Source of the DNA: Oscillospiraceae bacterium
GTDB taxonomy: Bacteria; Bacillota; Clostridia; Oscillospirales; Acutalibacteraceae
Reading direction: 5' to 3'
Length of the DNA: 64,000 nt
NCBI GenBank assembly: GCA_910574995.1
Contig: CAJTCS010000004.1
Span: 186,001 to 250,000, forward strand
The notes beneath the pieces are model-generated. The model searched no databases, had not been told where the DNA came from, and saw only the letters and a program-made list of their open reading frames with translations. Positions 42,668 through 50,657 of the stretch are shown here, piece by piece. A program made the translations under genes and the position numbers. The stretch's first letter is position 1; each line of letters opens with the position of its first letter.

Positions 42668-44055
42668 GGGTTGTCAGGTTTTTGGGGGGCCTCTTGGAAA
42701 AGCCCTTCCCGGGTGATGTTTTTCAGCCATTTGCCGCTGCGGTAGTGCTTGAACACCCAGGGCCATTTCACGAATTCATCGGTGCACAGCAGGAAGTACA
42801 CCCACACCACTGGCAGCGCCAGCACAAAGGCCGCCAAAAAGCCCAGGGGCACCGCGTATACCCACATGTCCAGGATGTCGCAGATAAGCCCAAAGCGGCT
42901 GTCGCCGCCAGCCCGGAACACCCCTACGATCAGGGTGGTGTTCACCGAGCCGCCCATGATATAATAGGCGTTTATCAGCAGCATGGCTTTCAGATACCCC
43001 ATAGCCGTGGCGGAAAGGTCGGCGTATTGCAGCACCAGGGGGGTGATACATAAGATTACCAGCCCCCCCAGGGCCCCGCCCAGGATGGTCAGCTTCAGCA
43101 CCCGTTTCGCGCCCGCCTTGGCCTCCTCCAGCTTGTTTTCACCTATCATCTGCCCCAGCAGGATGCCCCCGGCATTGGCCTGGCCAAAGCACAGCACAGA
43201 GCCGAAGTTCCGCACCACGATGGCAAAGGAATTTGCCGCTACGGCCTCGGCGCTGAGATGGCCCAAGATCACCGAATACATGGAAAAGCCCACGCCCCAC
43301 ACCACGTCGTTCAAAAGCGCGGGCAGGGAAAGGCGCACAAAGTCGGAAAACAACAGCTTGTTGCGCACAAAAAGGGCGGAGAATTTCAGCTTCACGTCCC
43401 GGCTGCGGCGGGACACTATAAAGCACAGCGCCAGCTCTACCACCCGGGAGACAGAGGTGGCTACCGCCACGCCTATTACCCCCAGCTTTGGCGCGCCCAA
43501 CAGCCCAAAGATGAACACCGCGTTTAAAAGCACGTTCAGGCCTACGGCCACGGTATTCAGCGCCGTACCGATAGCCACCCGGCCCACGCTGCGCAGCACG
43601 GAAAGGTACACCTCGATGACGCCCCAGCACAGGTAGCTGGCGCTGAGGATGCGCAGGTATCCGGCGCCCAGGCGGATGAGCTCTGGGTCATTGGTAAAAA
43701 CGCCCATCATGAATTCCGGCACAGCCAAGGCCATGGCCGCGAACAGCGCCGCAATGCTTATGGAAAACCGCAGGGCAATGCCCTGCACGGTTTCCACGGC
43801 GCGCATGTCCCCCTTGCCGAAATACTGGGCGCACAGCATGGTGGCCCCGGTACCCAGCCCATAAAACACCATGAACAGCACATTGGCGTACTGGGCTGCC
43901 AGGGAAACCGCCGCTATGGCCGATTCCCCTACAAAATTCAGCATCACCACGTCTACCGAGTTTACCGCGGCGTTCAGCAGGTTCTGCAGCATGATGGGTA
44001 TCATCAGCTTGAAGATCTGCCGGTAAAACGGGTCTTCCCGCAGCCTTTGCAGCAT
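42664..44055 (-). CDS. MATE-family efflux transporter
   Basis: The 463-residue protein has twelve membrane helices in two MATE repeats: IMLQNLLNAAVNSVDVVMLNFVG in two short blocks (LLNAAVNSVDVVML) near the N-terminus, and PALLNDVVWGVGFSMY at the start of the second half. It differs clearly from the MATE at 13969-15315. The ATG at 44055 has AGAGGGG seven bases upstream; the TTG at 44061 is an alternative. It overlaps the phosphopantetheinyl transferase start, so they are coupled. Confidence 0.92.
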   Translation of the reverse strand: MLQRLREDPFYRQIFKLMIPIMLQNLLNAAVNSVDVVMLNFVGESAIAAVSLAAQYANVLFMVFYGLGTGATMLCAQYFGKGDMRAVETVQGIALRFSISIAALFAAMALAVPEFMMGVFTNDPELIRLGAGYLRILSASYLCWGVIEVYLSVLRSVGRVAIGTALNTVAVGLNVLLNAVFIFGLLGAPKLGVIGVAVATSVSRVVELALCFIVSRRSRDVKLKFSALFVRNKLLFSDFVRLSLPALLNDVVWGVGFSMYSVILGHLSAEAVAANSFAIVVRNFGSVLCFGQANAGGILLGQMIGENKLEEAKAGAKRVLKLTILGGALGGLVILCITPLVLQYADLSATAMGYLKAMLLINAYYIMGGSVNTTLIVGVFRAGGDSRFGLICDILDMWVYAVPLGFLAAFVLALPVVWVYFLLCTDEFVKWPWVFKHYRSGKWLKNITREGLFQEAPQKPDNP

Positions 44056-44142
44056 GTCCAATCCCCTCTTCTTCCCTCAAATATCCAGATTGCCCTTCAG
44101 TATAGCAAATCTATCCGCTGGATGTCAATATGGAAAAGGGCC

Positions 44143-44197
44143 GGGGGGAAGCTTCAAGGGGCTGGGCCGGGGAAGGGGCGGCCCGCCGCTTCCCCCC
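44143..44197 (-). terminator. Long hairpin just past the pdaA stop
   Basis: GGGGGGAAGC (44143-44152) pairs with 44188-44197, enclosing an inner GGGCCG/CGGCCC hairpin. The minus-strand transcript then reads GGCCCTTTTCC. It lies 3 bp after the pdaA stop. Confidence 0.6.
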
Positions 44198-44200
44198 TTT

Positions 44201-45076
44201 TCATTGCCACAAGGACCGGAAATCCCCTTGGCCCCCTTCCTGGGGCGCGCCCAGCAGCAAGGCTTCCAGGCTTCCAAAGGTATATCCCATTTCCTCCCAT
44301 TTGGTAAGCAGCTCATCCATTATCTCCCCATTGGTGCGGGAGGTGCTGTGCAGCAGCACCACAGCGCCCGGGTGCGCCCGGGGCAGCAGCTTTTGGAAAG
44401 CCTCTTCATGGGTTGGCTGGTCGTTCTCATACCAGTCTACGTAGGCCAGGCTCCAAAATACCGTGCGGTAGCCCAGCCCCCGCGCCATTTGTAAGTTGCT
44501 CTCGCAGAATTTCCCTTGGGGCGGGCGGTACAGCTTTTTCATTTCCTGGCCTGTAATATCCCGGTACAGCTTTTCGTTCTTCTCCAATTCGTTTCGGAAG
44601 CTGACCTGGTCGGCGATAGCGGACATATCCGGATGGCTGTAGGTATGGTTGCCCACGGTGTGGCCCTCCTCTACCATGCGCTTCACTAAATCCGGCTGGG
44701 TTTCAAAATAATTCCCCACCAGGAAAAACGTGGCTTTTGCCCCATGCTTTTGCAGCGCGTCCAGGATGGCCCCGGTGTTGCCGTTCTCAAAGCCCGCGTC
44801 AAAGGTGACGTACAGCACCTTCTCTTCTGTGGGCGCCCGGTACAGGCTGCCATATTGTTCCAGGTATTCCGCCGTGGCGTTGCCCACCGGGGGCTGGCCC
44901 TCCTGCTGGAAGCTGAGCCCCCAATTGGTCGCCTCCCCGGACACGGCCGCAGAGGCGAACACTGCCCCCCCGTTTTTGTGGGCTGCCCACAGCACCAGGG
45001 CGCACACCGCCCCAACCACAGCAACGGCGGCGCACGGGGCCCACAGCTTTTTCAGCATGCTTCTGGATTGTATCAT
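44201..45076 (-). CDS. pdaA: PdaA-like polysaccharide (delta-lactam) deacetylase
   Basis: The 291-residue protein has an N-terminal membrane anchor (APCAAVAVVGAVCALVLWAA) and a NodB deacetylase domain. Motif 1 is TFDAGFENG, the Asp-Ala form seen in PdaA in place of Asp-Asp. Motif 2 is NHTYSHPD, with metal histidines, and RPPQGKF follows as motif 3. PdaA deacetylates N-acetylmuramic acid during muramic delta-lactam formation in spore cortex. With spoIID nearby it supports a spore-forming host. The ATG at 45076 follows AAGGGGGAA. Confidence 0.9.
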   Translation of the reverse strand: MIQSRSMLKKLWAPCAAVAVVGAVCALVLWAAHKNGGAVFASAAVSGEATNWGLSFQQEGQPPVGNATAEYLEQYGSLYRAPTEEKVLYVTFDAGFENGNTGAILDALQKHGAKATFFLVGNYFETQPDLVKRMVEEGHTVGNHTYSHPDMSAIADQVSFRNELEKNEKLYRDITGQEMKKLYRPPQGKFCESNLQMARGLGYRTVFWSLAYVDWYENDQPTHEEAFQKLLPRAHPGAVVLLHSTSRTNGEIMDELLTKWEEMGYTFGSLEALLLGAPQEGGQGDFRSLWQ

Positions 45077-45137
45077 GGCGTTTCCCCCTTTGCTGTTCCT
45101 ATGCCTATGCGGCGGGACGGGCGGATAGCACTGTCCC

Positions 45138-45187
45138 GGCCCCCGCGCGGCTAAGCGGTGCCATGCATCGCGCGCCGCGCGGGGGCC
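45138..45187. repeat. Long GC-rich hairpin between divergent genes
   Basis: GGCCCCCGCGCGGC (45138-45151) pairs perfectly with 45174-45187. Inside, a 7-bp hairpin with a CAT loop forms after a small internal loop. It lies just upstream of a promoter (45188-45216) and between divergent pdaA and the response-regulator gene, so it is not in a usual terminator position. Confidence 0.6.
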
Positions 45188-45216
45188 TTGCGCTTTAGGG
45201 GGAAATATTGTATGAT
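45188..45216 (+). promoter_or_regulatory. Predicted promoter of the two-component system
   Basis: TTGCGC (45188-45193) and TATGAT (45211-45216) are 17 bp apart, about 80 bases before the response-regulator start. Confidence 0.5.
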
Positions 45217-45297
45217 TTTCGTAAGGAATCCGTACCCGGAAAGTAAGGTTTCGCGGGTAAAATCAAGGCAAGGATACGGAAAGGGGCGCTGGCGGAA

Positions 45298-46005
45298 ATG
45301 GAGACGGCGGAAAACAAAAATATACTGGTTGTAGACGACGACTGGGAGATCGTGCGGGCGATAGCCCTGAACCTGGAAAGCGAAGGCTACACCGTCCTGA
45401 AAGCCTATAACGGCATGGACGCCCTGGACATCGCTATGACCCGGGAGGTGCATCTGATTATTATCGACGTGATGATGCCCAAGCTGGACGGCCTTTCAGC
45501 CATCATGAAGATACGGGAGCGGAAGAACCTGCCCATCATCGTGCTTTCAGCCAAAAGCGAGAACAGCGATAAGGTCATCGGCCTTTCCATGGGGGCCGAC
45601 GACTATATCACCAAGCCCTTCAACCCCATGGAGCTGGTAGCCCGGGTGAAATCCCAGCTGCGCCGGTACACCAGCCTGGGAGACATCAACGCCAGCAGCG
45701 AGAACACCATCGTCAACGGGCGGCTGTGCTTTAACCTGGATGAACACGTCCTATACGCCGACGGCGACCCTATCAAGCTGACGGCCACAGAGACCAAGAT
45801 CGTCGAGCTGCTGATGCGCAACCCAGGGCGCATTTTCCCAGCGGAGGAAATCTACAGTAAAATCTGGAACGAGTCCGCCTATTCGACAGAAAACACGGTA
45901 ATGGTACACATCCGGCGTATCCGGGAGAAGATCGAGATCAACCCCAGCGAGCCGGAATATTTAAAGGTGGTGTGGGGCATTGGCTACAAAATCGAAAAAC
46001 ACTGA
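45298..46005 (+). CDS. OmpR/PhoB-family response regulator
   Basis: The 235-residue protein has a receiver domain with acidic pocket VVDDDW, phosphoacceptor D in IIIDVMMPKLDG (about residue 59), and LSAKSENSDKVIGLSMGADDYITKPF at the switch end (Lys in ITKPF). The C-terminal winged helix includes STENTVMVHIRRIREKIE. It is VanR/PhoB-like. The overlapping downstream kinase is its partner. Its target is not evident from position. Confidence 0.94.
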   Translation: METAENKNILVVDDDWEIVRAIALNLESEGYTVLKAYNGMDALDIAMTREVHLIIIDVMMPKLDGLSAIMKIRERKNLPIIVLSAKSENSDKVIGLSMGADDYITKPFNPMELVARVKSQLRRYTSLGDINASSENTIVNGRLCFNLDEHVLYADGDPIKLTATETKIVELLMRNPGRIFPAEEIYSKIWNESAYSTENTVMVHIRRIREKIEINPSEPEYLKVVWGIGYKIEKH

Positions 46006-47608
46006 CTTGTTCACTGGGCTGGTCTCCTGGCTGTGCCTGTGCGTACTGCTGTGCGCCATCCCCATAGCGGTCGTACTGCTTTTGGCGCTTATACTCAATG
46101 CGGACATGGTGGACGGCATCGCGCTGGCGTACCAAGAGGCTTTACGGAACCCCAGGTACGCCTATGAGATATACACCCCCCTTATCAGCGGTGTGGTGCT
46201 GACGGTGGCGGCGCTGGTGCCTGTGTTCGCGTTCCGCAAGGACCGGCTGGCTTTCCAGGCCCGGTTGGCCCAGGCTTTGGCCCGGCTGTGGCTGGAGGTG
46301 AAACTGGCGGCTGTGGCCGTGCTTTTCTTCCTGCTTATCGACACGGACCTGATCGTCCTGGCCCCCGGCATGGTTATACTGTTTTACCTGCTGTGCCTGG
46401 ACATCAGCCACAACCGGCAGTTTTTCCGGCACAACATCATCCACTCCCTTTTAAAGGCCTTGGACAGCTATAAAAGCGCCGCCTCTTATGAAAAGCGGCT
46501 GCTGCGGCGCACTTTCTCCTGCATGGGGGTGGCGGCCGGGGTGCTGCTTATCTCCGCCTTTATCTGGGCGTGGGCCCCCCGGCACTATTGGCCAGGCCCC
46601 ATGCTGGGCCTTATCATGATAGGGTCTTTCGCTTTCGCCGCCGCGGGGGTGGTGGGCGCCGTCGCCTGGTACGTGTTGTCTGTGAAGCGGGACCTGCGGG
46701 ATTGGAACGCCCTGATGGCCCAGATAACTGAAATGTACGGGGGCAACCTGAACGCCGTGAACCGCGTGCCCCCAACCTCTAACCTGTATGACAGCGCCAT
46801 GCAGCTGAATATGATCCGCACGGGCATTGAAAAGGCGGTGGAAGAGGGCACCAAAGCCGACCGCACCAAGGTGGAGCTGATTACCAATGTGTCCCACGAC
46901 ATCAAGACGCCCTTGACCTCTATCATCAGCTATATCGAGCTGCTGAAAAAAGAGCCGGATCTGCCAGACCACGTAATGGACTATATCCGCACCATCTCCA
47001 ACAAAGCCGACCGTTTAAGCCATATCGTACAGGACGTGTTTGAAATCTCCAAGGCCGCCACCGGGAACATCAGCCTGAACCTGGAGGACCTGGACATCGG
47101 CAAGCTGCTGCAGCAGACCTTTGGGGAGATGGACGAGACGCTGCAGAACTCCCAGCTCATCTGGCGGATGGATATCCCCGAGGGGCCGGTGCTGGTCCAT
47201 GCCGATGGCCAGCGGCTGTACCGGGTGTTCCAAAACCTGATACGCAACTGCGACCAATACGCCCTGGAGGGCTCCCGGGCGTATGTCTCCCTCAGCTCGC
47301 AGAACGGCCAAGCGGTGGTCAGCATCCGCAATGTTTCCAAAAACGAGATCACCATGGACGGCAGCGACCTGACCGCCCGGTTTGTCCGGGGGGACCAGAA
47401 CCGCACCACCGAGGGCAGCGGGCTGGGGCTGTCCATCGCCAAAAGCTTTACCGAGGCCTGCGGGGGCAGGTTCCAGGTGCACACAGACGGGGATTTGTTT
47501 GTCGTGACGGTACAGTTCCCCCAGGTGTTCCGGGCCCCTGTCTTAGCCCCGCCGCCCTTAGAGCCGGAGGGGCCGCCCGCCGCCCCGGCCCCTCCTATGG
47601 AAGCATGA
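45980..47608 (+). CDS. Sensor histidine kinase with multi-helix membrane domain
   Basis: The 542-residue kinase has about six N-terminal membrane helices (to about residue 230), a HisKA domain with NVSHDIKTPLTSIISY (phospho-His), and an HATPase with N-box and GSGLGLSIAKSF. A Pro/Ala-rich tail of ~25 residues ends it. Start is a TTG at 45980 that overlaps the regulator by 26 bp. The small extracellular loops suggest it senses the membrane or an associated transporter. Confidence 0.93.
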   Translation: MATKSKNTDLFTGLVSWLCLCVLLCAIPIAVVLLLALILNADMVDGIALAYQEALRNPRYAYEIYTPLISGVVLTVAALVPVFAFRKDRLAFQARLAQALARLWLEVKLAAVAVLFFLLIDTDLIVLAPGMVILFYLLCLDISHNRQFFRHNIIHSLLKALDSYKSAASYEKRLLRRTFSCMGVAAGVLLISAFIWAWAPRHYWPGPMLGLIMIGSFAFAAAGVVGAVAWYVLSVKRDLRDWNALMAQITEMYGGNLNAVNRVPPTSNLYDSAMQLNMIRTGIEKAVEEGTKADRTKVELITNVSHDIKTPLTSIISYIELLKKEPDLPDHVMDYIRTISNKADRLSHIVQDVFEISKAATGNISLNLEDLDIGKLLQQTFGEMDETLQNSQLIWRMDIPEGPVLVHADGQRLYRVFQNLIRNCDQYALEGSRAYVSLSSQNGQAVVSIRNVSKNEITMDGSDLTARFVRGDQNRTTEGSGLGLSIAKSFTEACGGRFQVHTDGDLFVVTVQFPQVFRAPVLAPPPLEPEGPPAAPAPPMEA

Positions 47609-47613
47609 ACACC

Positions 47614-47649
47614 CCCGCCGCCTGTCTTGGGCGGCGGGCTTGCTTTTTT
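47614..47649 (+). terminator. Terminator after the kinase gene
   Basis: CCCGCCGCC (47614-47622) pairs with 47630-47638; CTTGCTTTTTT follows. Confidence 0.85.
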
Positions 47650-47718
47650 GCATGCGCCTGCCTGCCCCCAGTGTTTTCCGCCTTCCCGCAGGCATGGACG
47701 CGCAAGGCAAACAGGCGG

Positions 47719-47747
47719 TTGCAAACCGGCCCGCGCCGTGCTATAAT
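47719..47747 (+). promoter_or_regulatory. Predicted promoter of the uridine kinase gene
   Basis: TTGCAA (47719-47724) and TATAAT (47742-47747) are separated by 17 bp. Confidence 0.7.
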
Positions 47748-47786
47748 GGCGGAAAAGCCGCGTAGGACTTAGGGAGGGCACGTTTT

Positions 47787-48353
47787 ATGAAAAAACCATA
47801 TCTGGTAGGCATTGCCGGAGGGACTGCCAGCGGGAAATCTACGCTGGCCCGTTGGCTGGAAGAGGAGCTTTCTGACAAGAAAGTAAAGGCTTGCCATATG
47901 GACAGCTATTTCAAGCCCGACGGCGTAAGGCCCCGGGCAAAGGCCCATGTTTCTGGGGTGGAATATTACGACGACAACTGCCCAGAGACTATCTACGCTG
48001 GCAAGCTGCGGGAAGACCTGGCCCAGGCCATGGCGGAGGATTGGGACCTGGTGCTGGTAGAAGGGCTTTTCGCCCTGTGGTATGACTGGCTGTATAGCCA
48101 GCTGGATTTGAAGCTGTTCATCGACTGCCAGGCGGACGAGCGCGTCGTGCGCCGCCTGCGCCGGAACATGGCGGAGCGGGGCCTTTCCTTCGATGAGATC
48201 GCCGGGGTGTACCTGGACATGGTGCGCTACCGCCACCAGCAATACATCGAGCCCACCAAGTGGCGGGCAGACTTCATCTTGAACGGCTCGTCCCCTTCCT
48301 CCCTGGCCAACGGCCTGCTGCTGGGCTACCTGCGGCGCATGGCACAGGCATAG
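47787..48353 (+). CDS. Uridine kinase family protein
   Basis: The 188-residue P-loop kinase has GGTASGKST at 11-19, the acceptor Asp in CHMDSYFKP, and LVEGLFALW, the lid-adjacent strand. Uridine/cytidine kinases of this family phosphorylate pyrimidine nucleosides, but some members act on other substrates. The ATG at 47787 follows AGGGAGG. It is followed by a cruciform element, then mscS on the same strand. Confidence 0.87.
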   Translation: MKKPYLVGIAGGTASGKSTLARWLEEELSDKKVKACHMDSYFKPDGVRPRAKAHVSGVEYYDDNCPETIYAGKLREDLAQAMAEDWDLVLVEGLFALWYDWLYSQLDLKLFIDCQADERVVRRLRRNMAERGLSFDEIAGVYLDMVRYRHQQYIEPTKWRADFILNGSSPSSLANGLLLGYLRRMAQA

Positions 48354-48361
48354 GACAGGGC

Positions 48362-48448
48362 CCCGCCCGCAAACCGCCGGAAGCCTTTTGCTTCCGGCGC
48401 GCCCCGCAAAGCGGGGCGGCCCGCCCCAGGCGGGCGTTTGCGGGCGGG
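48362..48448. repeat. Perfect four-helix cruciform element between udk-like gene and mscS
   Basis: A 13-bp closing stem (48362-48374 with 48436-48448) encloses three hairpins that abut without a spare base: 48375-48399 (10-bp arms), 48400-48418 (8-bp arms, AAA loop) and 48419-48435 (7-bp arms, CCA loop). All 60-plus paired positions are Watson-Crick. It shares its plan with 18321-18412, not its sequence. There is no T-run after it, so simple termination is not the obvious role. Confidence 0.75.
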
Positions 48449-48493
48449 ATGTACCGGCCGGCAAATTACCTTTATGGAAAATAAGGAGGGCCT

Positions 48494-49327
48494 ATGGGTG
48501 TACAATGGGCGCAGTTCTGGGACGCCTTGTGGGCATGGCTTGCCAGGTTTATAGGCAACCTGGCGCTGGCCGCGCTGATTGCCCTGTGCGGCTGGCAGCT
48601 GGCCCGGCTGGCTGGCCGGCTGACCAAAAAAGCCATGGCAAAAGGGCGTATGGACCCTTTGGTGGCCAGCTTCATCGGCTCTGTGGTGCGCACAGTGGTG
48701 GTGCTTATCACCGGCGTCAGCGCCGTCGCCCAACTACAGGTAAACATCACCTCTTTGGTGGCTGCCCTGGGGGCCGCTGGGCTGACCGCCAGCTTTGCCT
48801 TGCAAGGCAGCCTGTCCAACTTTGTCAGCGGCATGCAGATTATCTTCACCCACCCCTTCAAAATGGGGGATTATTTGGCTTTTGAGGGGTACGAGGGGAC
48901 GGTCAAACGCATCGAGATGCTGTACACCGTGCTGGCCACCTTCGACAACAAAGAGGTGCTGGTACCCAATTCCAAAATGACCGGCAGCGTGGTAGTGAAT
49001 TTCACCAGCAACGGCACCCGGCGGCTGGACCTGAGCTACGGGGTGTCTTACCAGGCAGACCTGGCCTTGGCCAAGTCCCTGCTGTCCGGCCTGGCCCAGG
49101 GGGACCCCCGGGTGCTGGCCGAACCCGCCCCTGTTGTTGCCGTGGGGGAATTAAAGGACAGCAGCGTTACCCTGGTAATGAAGCTGTGGTGCCGCCAGGA
49201 GGCATACTGGGACCTATATTACGCCATGCAGGAGGCCGTAAAAAACGCCTTTGACCAGGCCGGGGTTCAGATCCCGTACCCACAGGTAGACGTGCATTTG
49301 GACGCACCCCCTACCGCAGGGGCGTAA
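48494..49327 (+). CDS. mscS: Small-conductance mechanosensitive channel (MscS family)
   Basis: The 277-residue channel has the pore helix LVAALGAAGLTASFALQGSLSNFVSGM and the beta domain with GDYLAFEGYEGTVKRIEMLYT, then VPNSKMTGSVVVNFT. Three N-terminal helices and a C-terminal alpha/beta vestibule match MscS. It opens during hypo-osmotic shock together with MscL. The ATG at 48494 follows AAGGAGGG. Its 3' end overlaps the converging spoIID gene by 17 bp. Confidence 0.94.
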   Translation: MGVQWAQFWDALWAWLARFIGNLALAALIALCGWQLARLAGRLTKKAMAKGRMDPLVASFIGSVVRTVVVLITGVSAVAQLQVNITSLVAALGAAGLTASFALQGSLSNFVSGMQIIFTHPFKMGDYLAFEGYEGTVKRIEMLYTVLATFDNKEVLVPNSKMTGSVVVNFTSNGTRRLDLSYGVSYQADLALAKSLLSGLAQGDPRVLAEPAPVVAVGELKDSSVTLVMKLWCRQEAYWDLYYAMQEAVKNAFDQAGVQIPYPQVDVHLDAPPTAGA

Positions 49328-50420
49328 GCTGGGCGCCCGGGTAATAATGGGCCAGTATTTCTGTATAATCCGCCCCCTGTTCCGCCAGGAATACCGCCCC
49401 GGCCTGGCTCATCCCCACCCCATGGCCCCAGCCCCGGGTAGTGAAAACCAGCATGCCGTCCTGTACCTCCAGGGTGAAGCAGGCGCTGCGCAGGGAAAGG
49501 GCCTCCCGCAGGGCTGTGCCTGTAACGGCTTTCCCCCCCAGCACAGCTTCTCGCACCATGCCCGAAGGCGTATATACCAGGCCGGTCAGCCACCCTTCGC
49601 TAGAGCCCGAAAAGTCCGGTGGGTCGTCTGCGAAATAAGCGGCGCAGGCCGTTTGGAATTCTTCCTCTGTAAAGCTAAGGCTGGCCATATACCCGTCGCT
49701 AAACCGGTCGCCGGGGCTGGCCACCGCTTGGAGGTAAGGGAAGCTTTCCCCGGCGGAAGGATCCCACACGTTGGCGGCCGCTTCGGTGCTGCCAGGGGAG
49801 ATGGCAAAATAGCTGGACAGGGCAAGTTCCCCTTCCCAAGTCAGGGCCTGCCCCTGTACCGCGTCCACCGCTTCCAGCAGCAGCGCCCAGTTTGACCCGT
49901 AAGATTCCCCCCAGCGGGCCTGCATCCCGCTTTCCGGCACGTATACCAGCCAGCTTCCACTGTCGCAGGCAAAATCCGCCCCCTGTACCTTCTCCCCTTT
50001 TTCCCGCTGGCGGCTGTAATAGGTGTAGGCTGCCACAGCCTGGGCCTTCAGGGCCTCCTGGGGGCTGGAAAGATCCATCTCGCAGGCTAAGGCCGAGGCC
50101 ACAAACTCCCGGGCGGGCACGGAATACACCTCTTCTGTGGCCACGTCGTAGACGGTGAACACGTCTTCCCCTTCCCCGGCCTCTTCCTCTTGGGGCAGGG
50201 ATTGCCCCTCCAAAAAACCAGGCGGCAGGGGGCTCCCCTCTGGCTGGGGGGAAGCTGGGGCCGTGGGGGCCGCCTCCGGCGTGGGGCCGGTTAATGCGGT
50301 CCCTTCCTCCCCGGCCATTTTGGCGGCCCCATATACGGCGGCGGGGCCCAGGGTAATAGCCAGGTACAGGGCCAGGAACAGCAGAGCCAGGGACAGGCCG
50401 GGCTTTTTCAGGGTTTTCAC
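49311..50420 (-). CDS. spoIID: Stage II sporulation protein D (SpoIID/LytB)
   Basis: The 369-residue lytic transglycosylase has one N-terminal membrane anchor (LALLFLALYLAITLGPAAVYG), a Pro/Glu-rich linker, then SpoIID motifs VPAREFVASALACEMDLSSPQEALKAQAVAAYTY (split here as ACEMDLSSPQEALKAQAVA) and the C-terminal RGWGHGVGMSQAGA. The catalytic Glu lies in ACEMD. SpoIID degrades septal peptidoglycan during engulfment with SpoIIP. The start is the GTG at 50420, eight bases after AGGAG. Confidence 0.92.
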   Translation of the reverse strand: MKTLKKPGLSLALLFLALYLAITLGPAAVYGAAKMAGEEGTALTGPTPEAAPTAPASPQPEGSPLPPGFLEGQSLPQEEEAGEGEDVFTVYDVATEEVYSVPAREFVASALACEMDLSSPQEALKAQAVAAYTYYSRQREKGEKVQGADFACDSGSWLVYVPESGMQARWGESYGSNWALLLEAVDAVQGQALTWEGELALSSYFAISPGSTEAAANVWDPSAGESFPYLQAVASPGDRFSDGYMASLSFTEEEFQTACAAYFADDPPDFSGSSEGWLTGLVYTPSGMVREAVLGGKAVTGTALREALSLRSACFTLEVQDGMLVFTTRGWGHGVGMSQAGAVFLAEQGADYTEILAHYYPGAQLTPLR

Positions 50421-50574
50421 AGATAACACTCCTTCCTCTTCGCAGACGCTTGCCACCCGGCAAGCGTTTTACAGTTTTTAAATACAAATCCTTCAAAACA
50501 AGCCGATATTTACCGGTAAAATTTAGAGAATGCCATAAATTTGCATTTTTATCCGCTCCAAATTGCAAATCCAG

Positions 50575-50603
50575 TTGACTTCCCGGCCACTTCACGCTAC
50601 AAT
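50575..50603 (+). promoter_or_regulatory. Predicted promoter of citrate synthase
   Basis: TTGACT (50575-50580) and TACAAT (50598-50603) are 17 bp apart. The region 50460-50560 upstream is A/T-rich. Confidence 0.7.
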
Positions 50604-50657
50604 ATACGGTAATACGACAAGGGCGGAAGCGCCAAGACGGGAGGATGCTACCGAAAC

